Shown: positions 37,145 to 47,843 of the stretch, piece by piece
How positions within the stretch are numbered: the first letter of the stretch is position 1
How the letters are laid out: every line of letters begins with the position of its first letter
From: Streptomyces sp. AV19
GTDB taxonomy: Bacteria > Actinomycetota > Actinomycetes > Streptomycetales > Streptomycetaceae
Length of the DNA: 64,000 bases
Reading direction: 5' to 3'
Assembly: GCF_015999245.1 (NCBI RefSeq)
Contig: NZ_JAEAMR010000010.1
Location: 103,520-167,519 of the forward strand
Position numbers and translations under genes: made by a program
The notes under the pieces: model-generated
Told to the model about the DNA's origin: nothing
Database searches by the model: none
Seen by the model: only the letters and a program-made list of their open reading frames with translations

Positions 37145-37933
37145 CTAGTACTTCGGGCCGATGAGGAGATCCATGAGGGCCACGGAGTCGCGGCGAGCGA
37201 CGGAGATGTTGAAGGGGTCGGTGCCTCGGCGGGTCATCTTCCACTCGACGCCGACCTTGTCGAGTGTGTCGGAGAAGAGCTTGCGGATGTCGTCCGACTT
37301 GTTGGTGAAGAAGTACCGCGTGTACTCGTAGCGTTTGCGTTCCCCTGCCACGACTTTGGTCGCCCAGTTGGTGATGCGGCAGCCGTCGGAGTGGACGAGT
37401 CCGCGTATGAGCTCCCAGGGGTGCGCGTCGACGATCTTTTGTTGCCAGGCCTCCAAGGCGATCTCTCGCTCGTGCTTTTTGCCCGGACCATGCTGGGGGA
37501 ACATGCACCAGAGATGTTTCGAGTAGATCTTCACGTTCTGGCAGCCGGTGCGCTTGACGCGGCACACAGAGTTGTCGGGGAAGACTGCTTGCATGGCCGC
37601 TTCACATGCGTCCATGAGGCCGGGCCAGTCATCACCGCAGGTGATCATGAGGCTGGGAACGCGGTGCTGGGAGTACTGGATGATGTGGCCGTCGCCCAGG
37701 TACAGCCCGAGCAGGTAGACGTAGGCGGCCTCATCCAGGTCCCGGCCGTGGCATCGCGGGCATTTTGGATCGGGGCGCCCTGGACATTCCCCGCGTCTGG
37801 ATCGGTCCATGTGCAGCCAGTAACTGACCGTACCGACGGGGACGCCCAGTCTGCGGGCGGCTTCGGCGTTCGAGACTCCGGAACGGATCAGCTTGATCGC
37901 TTGCGCGCGCACTTCCTCGCGATGTCTCTCCAT
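37145..37933 (-). CDS. HTH plus LAGLIDADG-type endonuclease-like protein
   Basis: A 262-residue protein. The N-terminus is a helix-turn-helix of the transposase/resolvase kind (QAIKLIRSGVSNAEAARRLG, then PVGTVSYWLH), then a CPRCHGR knuckle, then a LAGLIDADG-like motif YVYLLGLYLGDGHI (residues about 94-107) with a second, weaker one (WELIRGLVHSDGCRI). This resembles homing endonucleases and related Streptomyces proteins often found near tRNA genes. The ATG (MERHREEV) is 88 bp beyond the 3' end of tRNA-Leu on the same strand. Whether it is mobile or a domesticated regulator is open. Confidence 0.8.
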   Translation of the reverse strand: MERHREEVRAQAIKLIRSGVSNAEAARRLGVPVGTVSYWLHMDRSRRGECPGRPDPKCPRCHGRDLDEAAYVYLLGLYLGDGHIIQYSQHRVPSLMITCGDDWPGLMDACEAAMQAVFPDNSVCRVKRTGCQNVKIYSKHLWCMFPQHGPGKKHEREIALEAWQQKIVDAHPWELIRGLVHSDGCRITNWATKVVAGERKRYEYTRYFFTNKSDDIRKLFSDTLDKVGVEWKMTRRGTDPFNISVARRDSVALMDLLIGPKY

Positions 37934-38020
37934 GCACGACACTCTGTGTGACGGAGAGTGCTCATGCTGTGAAGATCTGTGGAGTTCACGCGAAGGTGAA
38001 GGTCCGCTTTGTGTTGAAGG

Positions 38021-38106
38021 TGCCCGGTGTGGGATTCGAACCCACATGCCCGCAAGGGCACGAGTGTTTGAGACTCGCGTGTCTGACCAAGTTCCACCAA
38101 CCGGGC
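38021..38106 (-). tRNA. tRNA-Leu (anticodon CAA)
   Basis: A long-variable-arm tRNA. Acceptor stem GCCCGGT pairs with ACCGGGC, discriminator A; D-arm with TGGTCAGACAC; anticodon stem CGAGT/ACTCG around the loop CTCAAAC gives anticodon CAA (codon UUG). Variable arm GCCC-TTGC-GGGC; T-arm GTGGG-TTCGAAT-CCCAC. CCA is not encoded. This is not the UUA-reading bldA tRNA. Confidence 0.95.
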
Positions 38107-38194
38107 CGGTTGCTGTCACACCATACCGTGTACATGCCGCGCCCCGCCGCTAGGTAGGCTGCTATGGCACCGCCTGCCTGGAACGAGGAGTCCC

Positions 38195-38851
38195 GTGAGC
38201 GCCGCCGAGCAGCCCCGCCCTGTTGACGACGAGCAGTCGCACACCCCTCCGCACACCACGCGCGTCGTGATCGCCGAGGACGAGGCCCTGATCCGTCTCG
38301 ATCTCAAGGAGATGCTCGAGGAAGAGGGCTACTCCGTCGTGGGCGAGGCCGGGGACGGGGAGACGGCGGTCGCGCTGGCCCGGGAGCACCGGCCCGACCT
38401 CGTGATTCTTGACGTGAAGATGCCCGTCCTGGACGGGATCTCCGCCGCCGAGCGGATCGCCGCCGAGTCGATCGCGCCCGTGCTGATGCTCACCGCCTTC
38501 TCGCAGCGCGAGCTCGTCGAGCGTGCCCGGGACGCCGGCGCCATGGCCTACCTCGTGAAGCCGTTCAGCAAGAGCGACGTCGTCCCCGCGATCGAGATGG
38601 CCGTCTCCCGCTTCACGGAGCTGAAGGCGCTGGAGAAGGAGGTCGCGGACCTCGCCCAGCGGCTGGAGACGCGCAAGCTCGTCGACCGGGCGAAGAGCGT
38701 TCTGCAGACGCAGTACGGGCTGACCGAGCCCGCCGCGTTCCGCTGGATCCAGAAGACGTCGATGGACCGTCGGATGTCGATGCAGCAGGTGGCCGAGGCC
38801 GTCATCGAGGACGCCCGGGAGAAGAAGGCCGCGAAGGAGCAGGAGCAGTAG
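38195..38851 (+). CDS. ANTAR-domain response regulator (PdtaR type)
   Basis: A 218-residue response regulator. The receiver domain about 24-140 has DVKMPVLDG with the phospho-acceptor Asp, TAF and LVKPFSKSD. A coiled linker leads to a C-terminal ANTAR RNA-binding domain (about 150-205: VDRAKSVLQTQYGLTEPAAF, then TSMDRRMSMQQVAEAVI). Such proteins bind paired hairpins in nascent RNA and antiterminate. GTG start after AGGAGT. It resembles the actinobacterial PdtaR; its partner kinase is not in the window. A terminator follows. Confidence 0.95.
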   Translation: MSAAEQPRPVDDEQSHTPPHTTRVVIAEDEALIRLDLKEMLEEEGYSVVGEAGDGETAVALAREHRPDLVILDVKMPVLDGISAAERIAAESIAPVLMLTAFSQRELVERARDAGAMAYLVKPFSKSDVVPAIEMAVSRFTELKALEKEVADLAQRLETRKLVDRAKSVLQTQYGLTEPAAFRWIQKTSMDRRMSMQQVAEAVIEDAREKKAAKEQEQ

Positions 38852-38875
38852 CAGTAGCGGTTGTTGATCGTTGAG

Positions 38876-38905
38876 GGGCCCGTGTCCGTCGGTGGACGCG
38901 GGCCC
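38876..38905. terminator. Bidirectional terminator between ANTAR regulator and livF
   Basis: GGGCCCGTGTCC and GGACGCGGGCCC form an imperfect GC-rich stem (38876-38905) between the ends of convergent genes. Confidence 0.75.
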
Positions 38906-38912
38906 TTCGCGT

Positions 38913-39629
38913 TCAGTCCTCGCCGAGGTACGCCTTGCGGACGGACTCGTCGCCGAGGAGCTGTGTTCCGGTGCCGGAGAGGACGATGCGTCCGGTCTCC
39001 ATGACGTGGCCGTGGTCGGCGAGGGTGAGGGCGGCCTGGGCGTTCTGTTCGACGAGCAGGATGGTGGTGCCGGCGGCCTTGAGCTCGCGGATGGTGGCCA
39101 TGATCTTCTGCATCATGATCGGGGAGAGGCCCATGGAGGGTTCGTCGAGCATGAGGAGTTTGGGGCGGGACATCAGGGCGCGGGCCATGGCGAGCATCTG
39201 TTGTTCGCCGCCGGAGAGGGTGCCGGCGGGCTGGCGGGCGCGTTCGCCGAGGATGGGGAAGAGCTCGTAGGCGTGGCGGATGTCGTGGGCGATGCCGTCG
39301 GTGTCCTTGCGGAGGAAGGCGCCGAGTTGGAGGTTCTCGGCGATGGTGAGGCGGGGGAAGATGTGGCGGCCTTCGGGGGAGTGGGCGAGGCCGCGGGCGA
39401 CGATCCGGTGGGCGGGGACGCCGGTGAGGGGCCGGCCGTCGAAGTGCATGGTGCCGGTGGTGGGGCGGAGGAGTCCGGAGAGGGTGCGCAGGGTGGTGGT
39501 CTTCCCGGCGCCGTTGGTTCCGATGAGGGTGACGATCTGGCCGGTGTGGACGGTGAGGCTGATGCCTTTGACGGCTTCGATCTTGCCGTAGGCGACGCGG
39601 AGGTTGGTGACCTCGAGGAGGGGGGTCAT
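38913..39629 (-). CDS. livF: Branched-chain amino-acid ABC transporter, ATPase LivF
   Basis: A 238-residue ATP-binding subunit. Walker A GTNGAGKTTT, signature LSGGEQQMLAMARALM, Walker B LLMLDEPSMGLSP and switch VEQNAQ are intact. It is the last gene of the livKHMGF operon; its ATG overlaps the livG stop by 4 nt. Confidence 0.96.
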   Translation of the reverse strand: MTPLLEVTNLRVAYGKIEAVKGISLTVHTGQIVTLIGTNGAGKTTTLRTLSGLLRPTTGTMHFDGRPLTGVPAHRIVARGLAHSPEGRHIFPRLTIAENLQLGAFLRKDTDGIAHDIRHAYELFPILGERARQPAGTLSGGEQQMLAMARALMSRPKLLMLDEPSMGLSPIMMQKIMATIRELKAAGTTILLVEQNAQAALTLADHGHVMETGRIVLSGTGTQLLGDESVRKAYLGED

Positions 39630-40495
39630 GGGGTCTCGTTCTCCTCGGGGTGGGTGCCGGCTGCCCGGGCGGCTTCGGCGGCCTGGACTTCCGCGGCTTC
39701 GGCCTGTCCGGGTGCGCCTTCGTAGGGGGTGCCGAGGTAGGCGGCGACGACGCGTTCGTCGCTCTGGACGGTGTGCGCGTCGCCTTCGGTGAGTTTCTCG
39801 CCCTGGACGAGGACGGCGACGTGGTCGCAGAGGTTGAAGATGAAGCGCATGTCGTGCTCGATGACCAGGACGGCGATGCCTTGGTCGCGGATGGCGAGGA
39901 CGAGGTGTTCGGTGGCGCGGGTCTCCTGGGGGTTCATGCCGGCGGTGGGTTCGTCGAGGAGGAGGAGGCCGGGGTCGCTGGCGAGGGCGCGGGCGATTTC
40001 GAGTTTGCGCTGTTCGCCGTAGGGGAGGTTGCGGGCGAGGTGGTCGGCTTTGCCGTGGAGTCCGGTGAAGTCGAGGAGTTCGTGGGCGCGTTGGGTGGAG
40101 GCGGTTTCGGCGCGGCGGAAGCGGGGGCCGCGGAGGAGGGCGGAGAAGAGGCCCTCTTTGGTGCGGGTGTGGCGGCCGACGAGGACGTTTTCCAGGACGG
40201 TCATGCTGGGGAAGAGCCGGATGTTCTGGAAGGTGCGGGCGATGCCGGCCTGGGTGACGAGGTGGGGTTTAGCGGGGAGCCGGGTGCCGCGGTAGGTGAC
40301 GGTGCCTTCGGTGGGGGTGTAGAGGCCTGTGAGGCAGTTGAAGAGGGTGGTTTTTCCGGCGCCGTTGGGGCCGATGAGTCCGACGATCTGGCGGTCGTGG
40401 ACGGTGAGGTCGCAGGAGCGTACGGCGGTGAGCCCGCCGAAGCGCATGGTGACGCCGGTGGCGGTGAGGAGGGGTTGGGCGGTCACGGTGCTCAC
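39626..40495 (-). CDS. livG: Branched-chain amino-acid ABC transporter, ATPase LivG
   Basis: A 289-residue ATP-binding subunit. Walker A GPNGAGKTTLFN, family LPYGEQRKLEIARAL signature, Walker B LLLLDEPTAGMNP and VIEHDMRFIF switch His. It ends with an Ala/Glu-rich tail of about 35 residues. GTG start overlaps the livM stop (GTGA); livF overlaps its own stop. Confidence 0.96.
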   Translation of the reverse strand: MSTVTAQPLLTATGVTMRFGGLTAVRSCDLTVHDRQIVGLIGPNGAGKTTLFNCLTGLYTPTEGTVTYRGTRLPAKPHLVTQAGIARTFQNIRLFPSMTVLENVLVGRHTRTKEGLFSALLRGPRFRRAETASTQRAHELLDFTGLHGKADHLARNLPYGEQRKLEIARALASDPGLLLLDEPTAGMNPQETRATEHLVLAIRDQGIAVLVIEHDMRFIFNLCDHVAVLVQGEKLTEGDAHTVQSDERVVAAYLGTPYEGAPGQAEAAEVQAAEAARAAGTHPEENETP

Positions 40496-42225
40496 GCTCC
40501 CTCCAGTGGGGCGTCGTGGAATTCGAGTTGTTTCCTGCGGTCGGCGACGAGGCCCTCGGGGCGGAAGCGCATGAGGAGGATGAGGGCGACGCCGAAGAGC
40601 AGGAGTTGGTAGTCCTGCATGAAGTCCATTTTGTTCGGGATGAGGTAGAGCAGGGCGGCGCCGACGACGGGGCCGGTGATGGTGCCCATGCCGCCGAGGA
40701 TGACGGCGGCCAGCAGGAAGGCGGAGTTGGGCGGGACGGTGCCGGCGAATTGGTACTGGTCGGGGGTTGCGGTGGTGATGACGTGGGACTGGACGGTGCC
40801 GGCTAGTCCGGCGAGGGCGGCGCCGAGGGCGAAGGCGAGGAGCTTGAGGCGGAAGGCGTTGATGCCCATGGCGGTGGCGGCGGTCTCGTCCTCGCGGATG
40901 GCGACCCAGGCGCGGCCGATGCGGGAGTCGGCGGCGCGGCGGAAGACGAGGACGACGGCGATGGTGGCGAGGAGCATCAGGAGGTAGTAGTTGCCGAAGC
41001 GTCCGATGGTGAAGCCGAGGAAGTCATGGGAGTCGCCGAAGTTGAAGCCGCCGATGGCGAGGTCGGGGATGTTGGGGATGCCCATGGCGCCGTTGGTGAT
41101 GTCGGGGCCGGTCTTGCCGTTGAGGTTGAGCATGGTGATGCGGAAGATTTCGCCGAAGCCGAGGGTGACGATGGCGAGGTAGTCGCCGCGCAGGCGCAGG
41201 GTGGGTGCGCCGATGAGGACGCCGAAGACGAGTGAGGCGCCGATGCCGGTGAGGACGGCGGCCCAGAAGGGGAAGTGGACGCCGGCGGCGGATTCGGGGG
41301 AGCCGGAGACGAGGGCGGCGGCGTAGGCGCCGACGCCGAGGAAGGCGACGTAGCCGAGGTCGAGGAGGCCGGCGAGGCCGACGACGACGTTGAGGCCGAG
41401 GGCGACGGTGGCGAAGATGAGGATGCTGGTGGCGAGGTTGGTGTAGGTGTCGCTGGTGAGGGTCAGGGGGAAGCAGGCGGCGGCGGTGAAGGCCGCGGCG
41501 AGCGTGATGTTGCGGTGCCGGGCGGTGAGGGTGCTGATGCGTTCGGTGAGGCCGGAGCGGCCGAGGGCGGCGAGTCCGGCGACGGCCAGGAGCAGGTAGC
41601 CGACGAAGAGTTCGCCGTATTCGGCGTCGACGCCGTAGGTGAAGAGGAGGAGGCCGACGGCGAAGGCGGCGGCGATGAGGAGGATTTCGGCCCAGGCGGG
41701 CAGGGGTGTGGCAGGGCGCGGGCGGCCGGTGGTGAGGCTGTGGCGGAAGCGGTGCCAGGGGCCGGTGGGCGCGTCCGGGGCGAGAGGGCGGTCGGGGGGC
41801 AGGGCGAGGGCGCCGAGGAGGGTGAGGAGGGCGGCGGCTCCGGCGATCCAGCCGCCGGGCTCGAGGTTGACGAGGCCGCCGAGTTGCTCGGCGATGGCGC
41901 CGAGGGTGTACCAGGTGGCGGCGAGGGTGCCCAGGGCGAGGAGGAGGGTGGGCGCGGTGGTTCCGGCGGGGGCGAGCCAGCGCAGTCCGCGGGGGCGGTG
42001 GCCGGCGAGGACGTGGAGGAGGGTGAGGGCGGCGCCGGCAAGGGTGATGATCTGGAGGCCGCCGGGGTAGCCGGTGACGGTGAGGTTGCCGGGGAAGGCG
42101 GTGGTCCAGGTCCAGGCGAGGAAGGTGGAGGCGAGGGTGAGGGCGGCGCCGGCGGCGGTGATCAGCCGGGCCGGGCCGGCGGGCAGCGGGAGGAGCGGAC
42201 TGCGGCTGGTATCCATGGCGGTCAC
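40492..42225 (-). CDS. livM: Branched-chain amino-acid ABC permease LivM with N-terminal extension
   Basis: A 577-residue permease. The conserved LivM core (about 250-560) contains ALGLNVVVGLAGLLDLGYVA, LRGDYLAIVTLGFGEIFRI and the EAA-like RAWVAIREDETAATAMGIN. It is preceded by about 220 residues with six or so additional membrane helices in two blocks around a hydrophilic segment (PPDRPLAPDAPTGPWHRFRH). The GTG at 42225 overlaps the livH stop by 4 nt and is preferred; ATG at 42216 is an alternative. Confidence 0.93.
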   Translation of the reverse strand: MTAMDTSRSPLLPLPAGPARLITAAGAALTLASTFLAWTWTTAFPGNLTVTGYPGGLQIITLAGAALTLLHVLAGHRPRGLRWLAPAGTTAPTLLLALGTLAATWYTLGAIAEQLGGLVNLEPGGWIAGAAALLTLLGALALPPDRPLAPDAPTGPWHRFRHSLTTGRPRPATPLPAWAEILLIAAAFAVGLLLFTYGVDAEYGELFVGYLLLAVAGLAALGRSGLTERISTLTARHRNITLAAAFTAAACFPLTLTSDTYTNLATSILIFATVALGLNVVVGLAGLLDLGYVAFLGVGAYAAALVSGSPESAAGVHFPFWAAVLTGIGASLVFGVLIGAPTLRLRGDYLAIVTLGFGEIFRITMLNLNGKTGPDITNGAMGIPNIPDLAIGGFNFGDSHDFLGFTIGRFGNYYLLMLLATIAVVLVFRRAADSRIGRAWVAIREDETAATAMGINAFRLKLLAFALGAALAGLAGTVQSHVITTATPDQYQFAGTVPPNSAFLLAAVILGGMGTITGPVVGAALLYLIPNKMDFMQDYQLLLFGVALILLMRFRPEGLVADRRKQLEFHDAPLEGA

Positions 42226-43151
42226 GCCCGGTCCGCGACGCGTTCGCCGAGCAGGCCCTGGGGACGCAGCAGCAGGACGAGGATGAGCAGGACGAAGGCC
42301 CAGACGTCCTTCCAGGAGCCGCCGCCGAACTGGGACATGCCGGGTATCTCCTCGATGTAGCCGGTGGCGAGCGCCTCCGCCACGCCGAGGACGACGCCGC
42401 CGAGCATGGCGCCGTAGATGTTGCCGATGCCGCCGAGGACGGCGGCGGTGAAGGCCTTGAGGCCGGTGATGAAGCCCATCCGGAAGTCCACCTGTCCGTA
42501 CTTGAGGCCGTGGGCGACGGCGGCGACGGCGGCGAAGGCGGCGCCGATGGCGAAGGCGATGACGATGATGCGGTCGGTGTTGACGCCCATGAGCCTGGCG
42601 GTGTCGGGGTCCTGGGCGGTGGCCTGCATGCCGCGGCCGGTGCGGGTCCTGGCGACGAAGAGGCCGAGGGCGAGCATGCACAGCGGTGCGGCGACGAGCA
42701 GGAAGATCTCGCCGCGCTGGACGGTGGCGCCGAGGAAGTGCAGGGATTCGCCCTTGAACTGGGGGAAGACGCGGGCCTTCTTGGCGTCGGGGTACCACTT
42801 CCAGATGGCCTGCTGGAGGGCGATGGACAGGCCGATGGCGGTGATGAGGGGGGCGAGGCGGGGGGCGCCGCGCAGCGGCCGGTAGGCGAAGCGTTCGGCG
42901 GCGACGGCGACGGTGACGGAGGCGGCGATCCCGCCGAGGATCATGAGGGGGAGGGCGAGTGCGAGGGCGGTGCCGTCGGGGAGGGCGAGGTGGGCGGTCA
43001 GGGCGCCGAAGCCGCCGACCATGAAGATCTCGCCGTGGGCGAAGTTGATGAGCTGGACGATGCCGTAGACCATCGTGTAGCCGATCGCGATGAGTCCGTA
43101 CATCGCGCCGAGGATGAGTCCGTTGGCCAGCTGCTGCGGCAGTTCGTGCAC
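42222..43151 (-). CDS. livH: Branched-chain amino-acid ABC permease LivH
   Basis: A 309-residue permease with about eight membrane helices. The family start LPQQLANGLILGAMYGLIAI and YGIVQLINFAHGEIFMVGGF, and the EAA-like GRGMQATAQDPDTARLMGVN are present. GTG start. It lies 83 bp downstream of the binding-protein gene, with a hairpin in the gap. Confidence 0.96.
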   Translation of the reverse strand: MHELPQQLANGLILGAMYGLIAIGYTMVYGIVQLINFAHGEIFMVGGFGALTAHLALPDGTALALALPLMILGGIAASVTVAVAAERFAYRPLRGAPRLAPLITAIGLSIALQQAIWKWYPDAKKARVFPQFKGESLHFLGATVQRGEIFLLVAAPLCMLALGLFVARTRTGRGMQATAQDPDTARLMGVNTDRIIVIAFAIGAAFAAVAAVAHGLKYGQVDFRMGFITGLKAFTAAVLGGIGNIYGAMLGGVVLGVAEALATGYIEEIPGMSQFGGGSWKDVWAFVLLILVLLLRPQGLLGERVADRA

Positions 43152-43189
43152 CGCCGGGCCTCCGTGGGTGGGAAGGGGTGCGGGCGGTC

Positions 43190-43212
43190 GGCGCGGGCGG
43201 TCGGCCCGCGCC
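43190..43212 (-). terminator. Intra-operon hairpin between binding protein and livH
   Basis: A 9-bp perfect stem (GGCGCGGGC / GCCCGCGCC) with 5-nt loop in the 83-bp gap. It could act as a partial terminator or RNA-stabilising end, so that more binding protein than permease is made. Confidence 0.55.
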
Positions 43213-43234
43213 GCGGGTGCGCCGGGTGCGTGGG

Positions 43235-44464
43235 TCAGCGCTTGTACTCGGCGCTGTGGCGGGCCTTCCAGGCGTTGCCCTCCGCCTGGTAGGCGGTGAT
43301 CATCGTGTTGGTGGTGTCGCCGTACTTGTCGAAGGAGATGGTGCCGGTGACGCCGGAGAAGGAGACCTTGCCGAGGGCCTGGACGACCTTGGCGCGGGCG
43401 TCGTCGGGCAGTTTGCCGCCGTTGTCGGCGACGACGGCCTTGAGGGCCTGGACGACGGCCCAGGCGGCGTCGTAGGTGGCGCCGCCGTAGGCCTCGTAGC
43501 GGTCCTTGTAGCCGGCGGCCTTGTAGTCGGCGATGAACTTCTTGGCGGAGTTGAGCTGTTCGACGGGTTTGCCGACGGAGGTGGCGTAGTCGCCGGCGGA
43601 CTTCTTGTTGAGGCTGATGTAGTCGGCGCTGTACATGCCGTCGCCGCCCATGAGCGGGACGGTGACGCCGCTCTCCTTGAGCTGCTGGCTCAGTGGTGCG
43701 GCGGCGGGGTATTCGCCGCCGTAGAAGACGAGGTCGGGGCGGGCGCTCTTGGCCTTGGAGACGATGGCCTTGAAGTCGCGGTCCTCGGGGTTGACGTGTT
43801 CGGTGCCGACGATTTTTCCGCCGAGGGAGGCGAACTTCGCGGAGAAGGCGGACGCGAGGCCGACGCCGTAGGTCTTCTGGTCATCGATGACGTAGGCGGT
43901 CCTGGCCTTGATCTGGTCGTGGGCGTACTTGCCGCCGAAGGCGCCCTGGACCTCGTCGGTGGTCGCGGTGCGGAAGTAGGTGGTGAACTGGCGCTTGCGC
44001 TTGTCCTGTTTCCAGTCCTTGCCCTGGGTGAGGTCGGGGGTGGTGTTGGCGGGGGATATGAGGGCGATGTTGCTGGACTGTGCCACCTGCTGCATGGACT
44101 GGGCGACGCTGGAGTTGAGGGGGCCGATGATGGCGACGGCCTTCTTGTCGCCGGCGAGCTTGGTGGCGTTCTGCTGGCCCGAGGTGGGCTGGGCCTGGTC
44201 GTCCAGCGGGTTCAACTCGAAGGTGACGCCGGGGACTTCGTTGCTCTTGTTGGCGTTGGTGACGGCGAGGTGGGCGGAGTTCTTGATGCCCTGGCCGAGG
44301 GCGGAGAGGTCTCCGGTCAGCGGGGCGTCCAGGCCGATGACCACGGTGGTCTTCTTGTCCTTGTCGCCGTCGCTTGCCTTGTCGTCGCGGGAACCGCAGG
44401 CGCTCAGGCCGAGCGCTCCGGCCGTGATCGCGGAGGTGAGGAGGAGCAGGGAGCGGTGTCGCAC
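43235..44464 (-). CDS. livK: Branched-chain amino-acid substrate-binding lipoprotein
   Basis: A 409-residue extracellular binding protein. Signal peptide with lipobox LSAC (C23); mature type I periplasmic-binding fold with VVIGLDAPLTGDLSALGQGI, AIIGPLNSSVAQSM, ISPANTTPDLT, DDQKTYGVGLASAF and GGDGMYSADYI. It delivers leucine/isoleucine/valine or related compounds to LivHMGF. GTG start. First gene of the operon. Confidence 0.95.
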   Translation of the reverse strand: MRHRSLLLLTSAITAGALGLSACGSRDDKASDGDKDKKTTVVIGLDAPLTGDLSALGQGIKNSAHLAVTNANKSNEVPGVTFELNPLDDQAQPTSGQQNATKLAGDKKAVAIIGPLNSSVAQSMQQVAQSSNIALISPANTTPDLTQGKDWKQDKRKRQFTTYFRTATTDEVQGAFGGKYAHDQIKARTAYVIDDQKTYGVGLASAFSAKFASLGGKIVGTEHVNPEDRDFKAIVSKAKSARPDLVFYGGEYPAAAPLSQQLKESGVTVPLMGGDGMYSADYISLNKKSAGDYATSVGKPVEQLNSAKKFIADYKAAGYKDRYEAYGGATYDAAWAVVQALKAVVADNGGKLPDDARAKVVQALGKVSFSGVTGTISFDKYGDTTNTMITAYQAEGNAWKARHSAEYKR

Positions 44465-44686
44465 GGTGAATCCTTTCCCTGGCGCGGCGGCTTCGCTGAA
44501 GTGCCGTGTCGCTCGCCGGGCAACGGCGAAAGGTGGGTAGGTGGTGCGAACCGCCCGGCGGGGTGGTGAATGGCCGTGACTCTAGGGCTGTGCGACGTGC
44601 CGGGGCAGAGGTGACGCCCATGCTGTGACTGTCTTGTTATGACGCAGATCACGTTCCGCTTCGCGCGGTCGGCAGGGACGTCGTCA

Positions 44687-44711
44687 CCGGCCGCGGGGGT
44701 TCCGCGGCCGG
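44687..44711 (-). terminator. Terminator of thioesterase/FdhF unit
   Basis: A perfect 10-bp stem CCGGCCGCGG / CCGCGGCCGG with 5-nt loop, 42 bp after the thioesterase stop. Confidence 0.65.
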
Positions 44712-44752
44712 TGTGCGGCGAAGGGCAACTCATCTTCCATGAGCGGGAGTTG

Positions 44753-45220
44753 TCAGGAGGCGGGGCGCTCCGCGTCACGGATGGCGCAGGTGAGGCGGGC
44801 GGTGCAGACGCGCCTGTCCTGCTCGTCGGTGATGACGATTTCGTAGGTGGCGCTGGTGCGGCCGCGGTGCGCGGGGGTGGCGGTGCCGGTGACGAGGCCG
44901 GAGCGGGCGCCGCGGTGGTGGGTGCAGTTGAGGTCCACGCCCACGGCGATGCGGGTGGGGCCGCCGTGCAGCATGGCGCCGACGGAGCCGAGGGTCTCGG
45001 CGAGCACGGCCGAGGCGCCCCCGTGCAGCAGCCCGTAGGGCTGGGTGTTGCCCTCGACGGGCAGGGTGCCGACGACGCGCTCGGGCGACGCCTCCAGGAC
45101 GGTGACGCCCATGCGCGCGCCGAGCCGTCCCGCCGAGAAGAGGGTGGGGAGGTCGAGGCCGCTGCCGGCCCACGCGTCGATGATCTCCGGTGTGAAGACG
45201 GTGCTGCTCTGCTCGCCCAT
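44753..45220 (-). CDS. PaaI-type hotdog thioesterase
   Basis: A 155-residue hotdog-fold acyl-CoA thioesterase. The PaaI motif QPYGLLHGGASAVLAETLGS holds the catalytic Asn/His-Gly-Gly region, followed by VGVDLNCTHHRGARSG and ATYEIVITDEQDRRVCTARL. The substrate is probably an aromatic or medium acyl-CoA. It lies 50 bp after the FdhF-like gene on the same strand. The much longer open frame reading through from upstream is the antisense-like shadow of the molybdoenzyme gene. Confidence 0.9.
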   Translation of the reverse strand: MGEQSSTVFTPEIIDAWAGSGLDLPTLFSAGRLGARMGVTVLEASPERVVGTLPVEGNTQPYGLLHGGASAVLAETLGSVGAMLHGGPTRIAVGVDLNCTHHRGARSGLVTGTATPAHRGRTSATYEIVITDEQDRRVCTARLTCAIRDAERPAS

Positions 45221-45270
45221 GGTGGCTCGGCTCCCCTGGTGCTCGGCGGTTCTGTCGTGAACGTTTGTTA

Positions 45271-47577
<2,307 letters not shown>

Positions 47578-47813
47578 CTCTCTCCCTTTCGCCTGCGGAA
47601 CCCGCGAAGTGGCGTACTCCGTTGTACCCCTGCCCTCGGACAGTGGTCAGGGCTCGGCCGCCGTGAGGCTCTGCGGAGCCGAGTGAGAAGCCGCCCGCTC
47701 GCGGGGTGGAGGAGTCACCTCGTTCCCCTCGGGAGAGAACGGCCGGGCCGCGGTTTCCTGTGGTCCTGATCATGTCACGGGCCACTGACGGCCTCACCAC
47801 GGTGTGGCGGGGA

Positions 47814-47836
47814 TTGTCAGTGGGTCGTGGCAGGAT
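47814..47836 (+). promoter_or_regulatory. RecA-NDp-like promoter of polA
   Basis: TTGTCAGTG (47814-47822), 8 nt, then CAGGAT (47831-47836). The known RecA-independent DNA-damage promoter motif of actinobacteria is TTGTCRGTG-N8-TAnnnT; only the first base of the -10 differs. The GTG start lies 7 nt further on, so the message would be leaderless or nearly so. Confidence 0.65.
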
Positions 47837-47843
47837 CGGGGGC

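Noticed and set aside
38021..38106. tRNA-Leu as attachment site of an integrated element
   Set aside because: No integrase, no direct repeat of the tRNA 3' end was noticed, and the surrounding genes are core.
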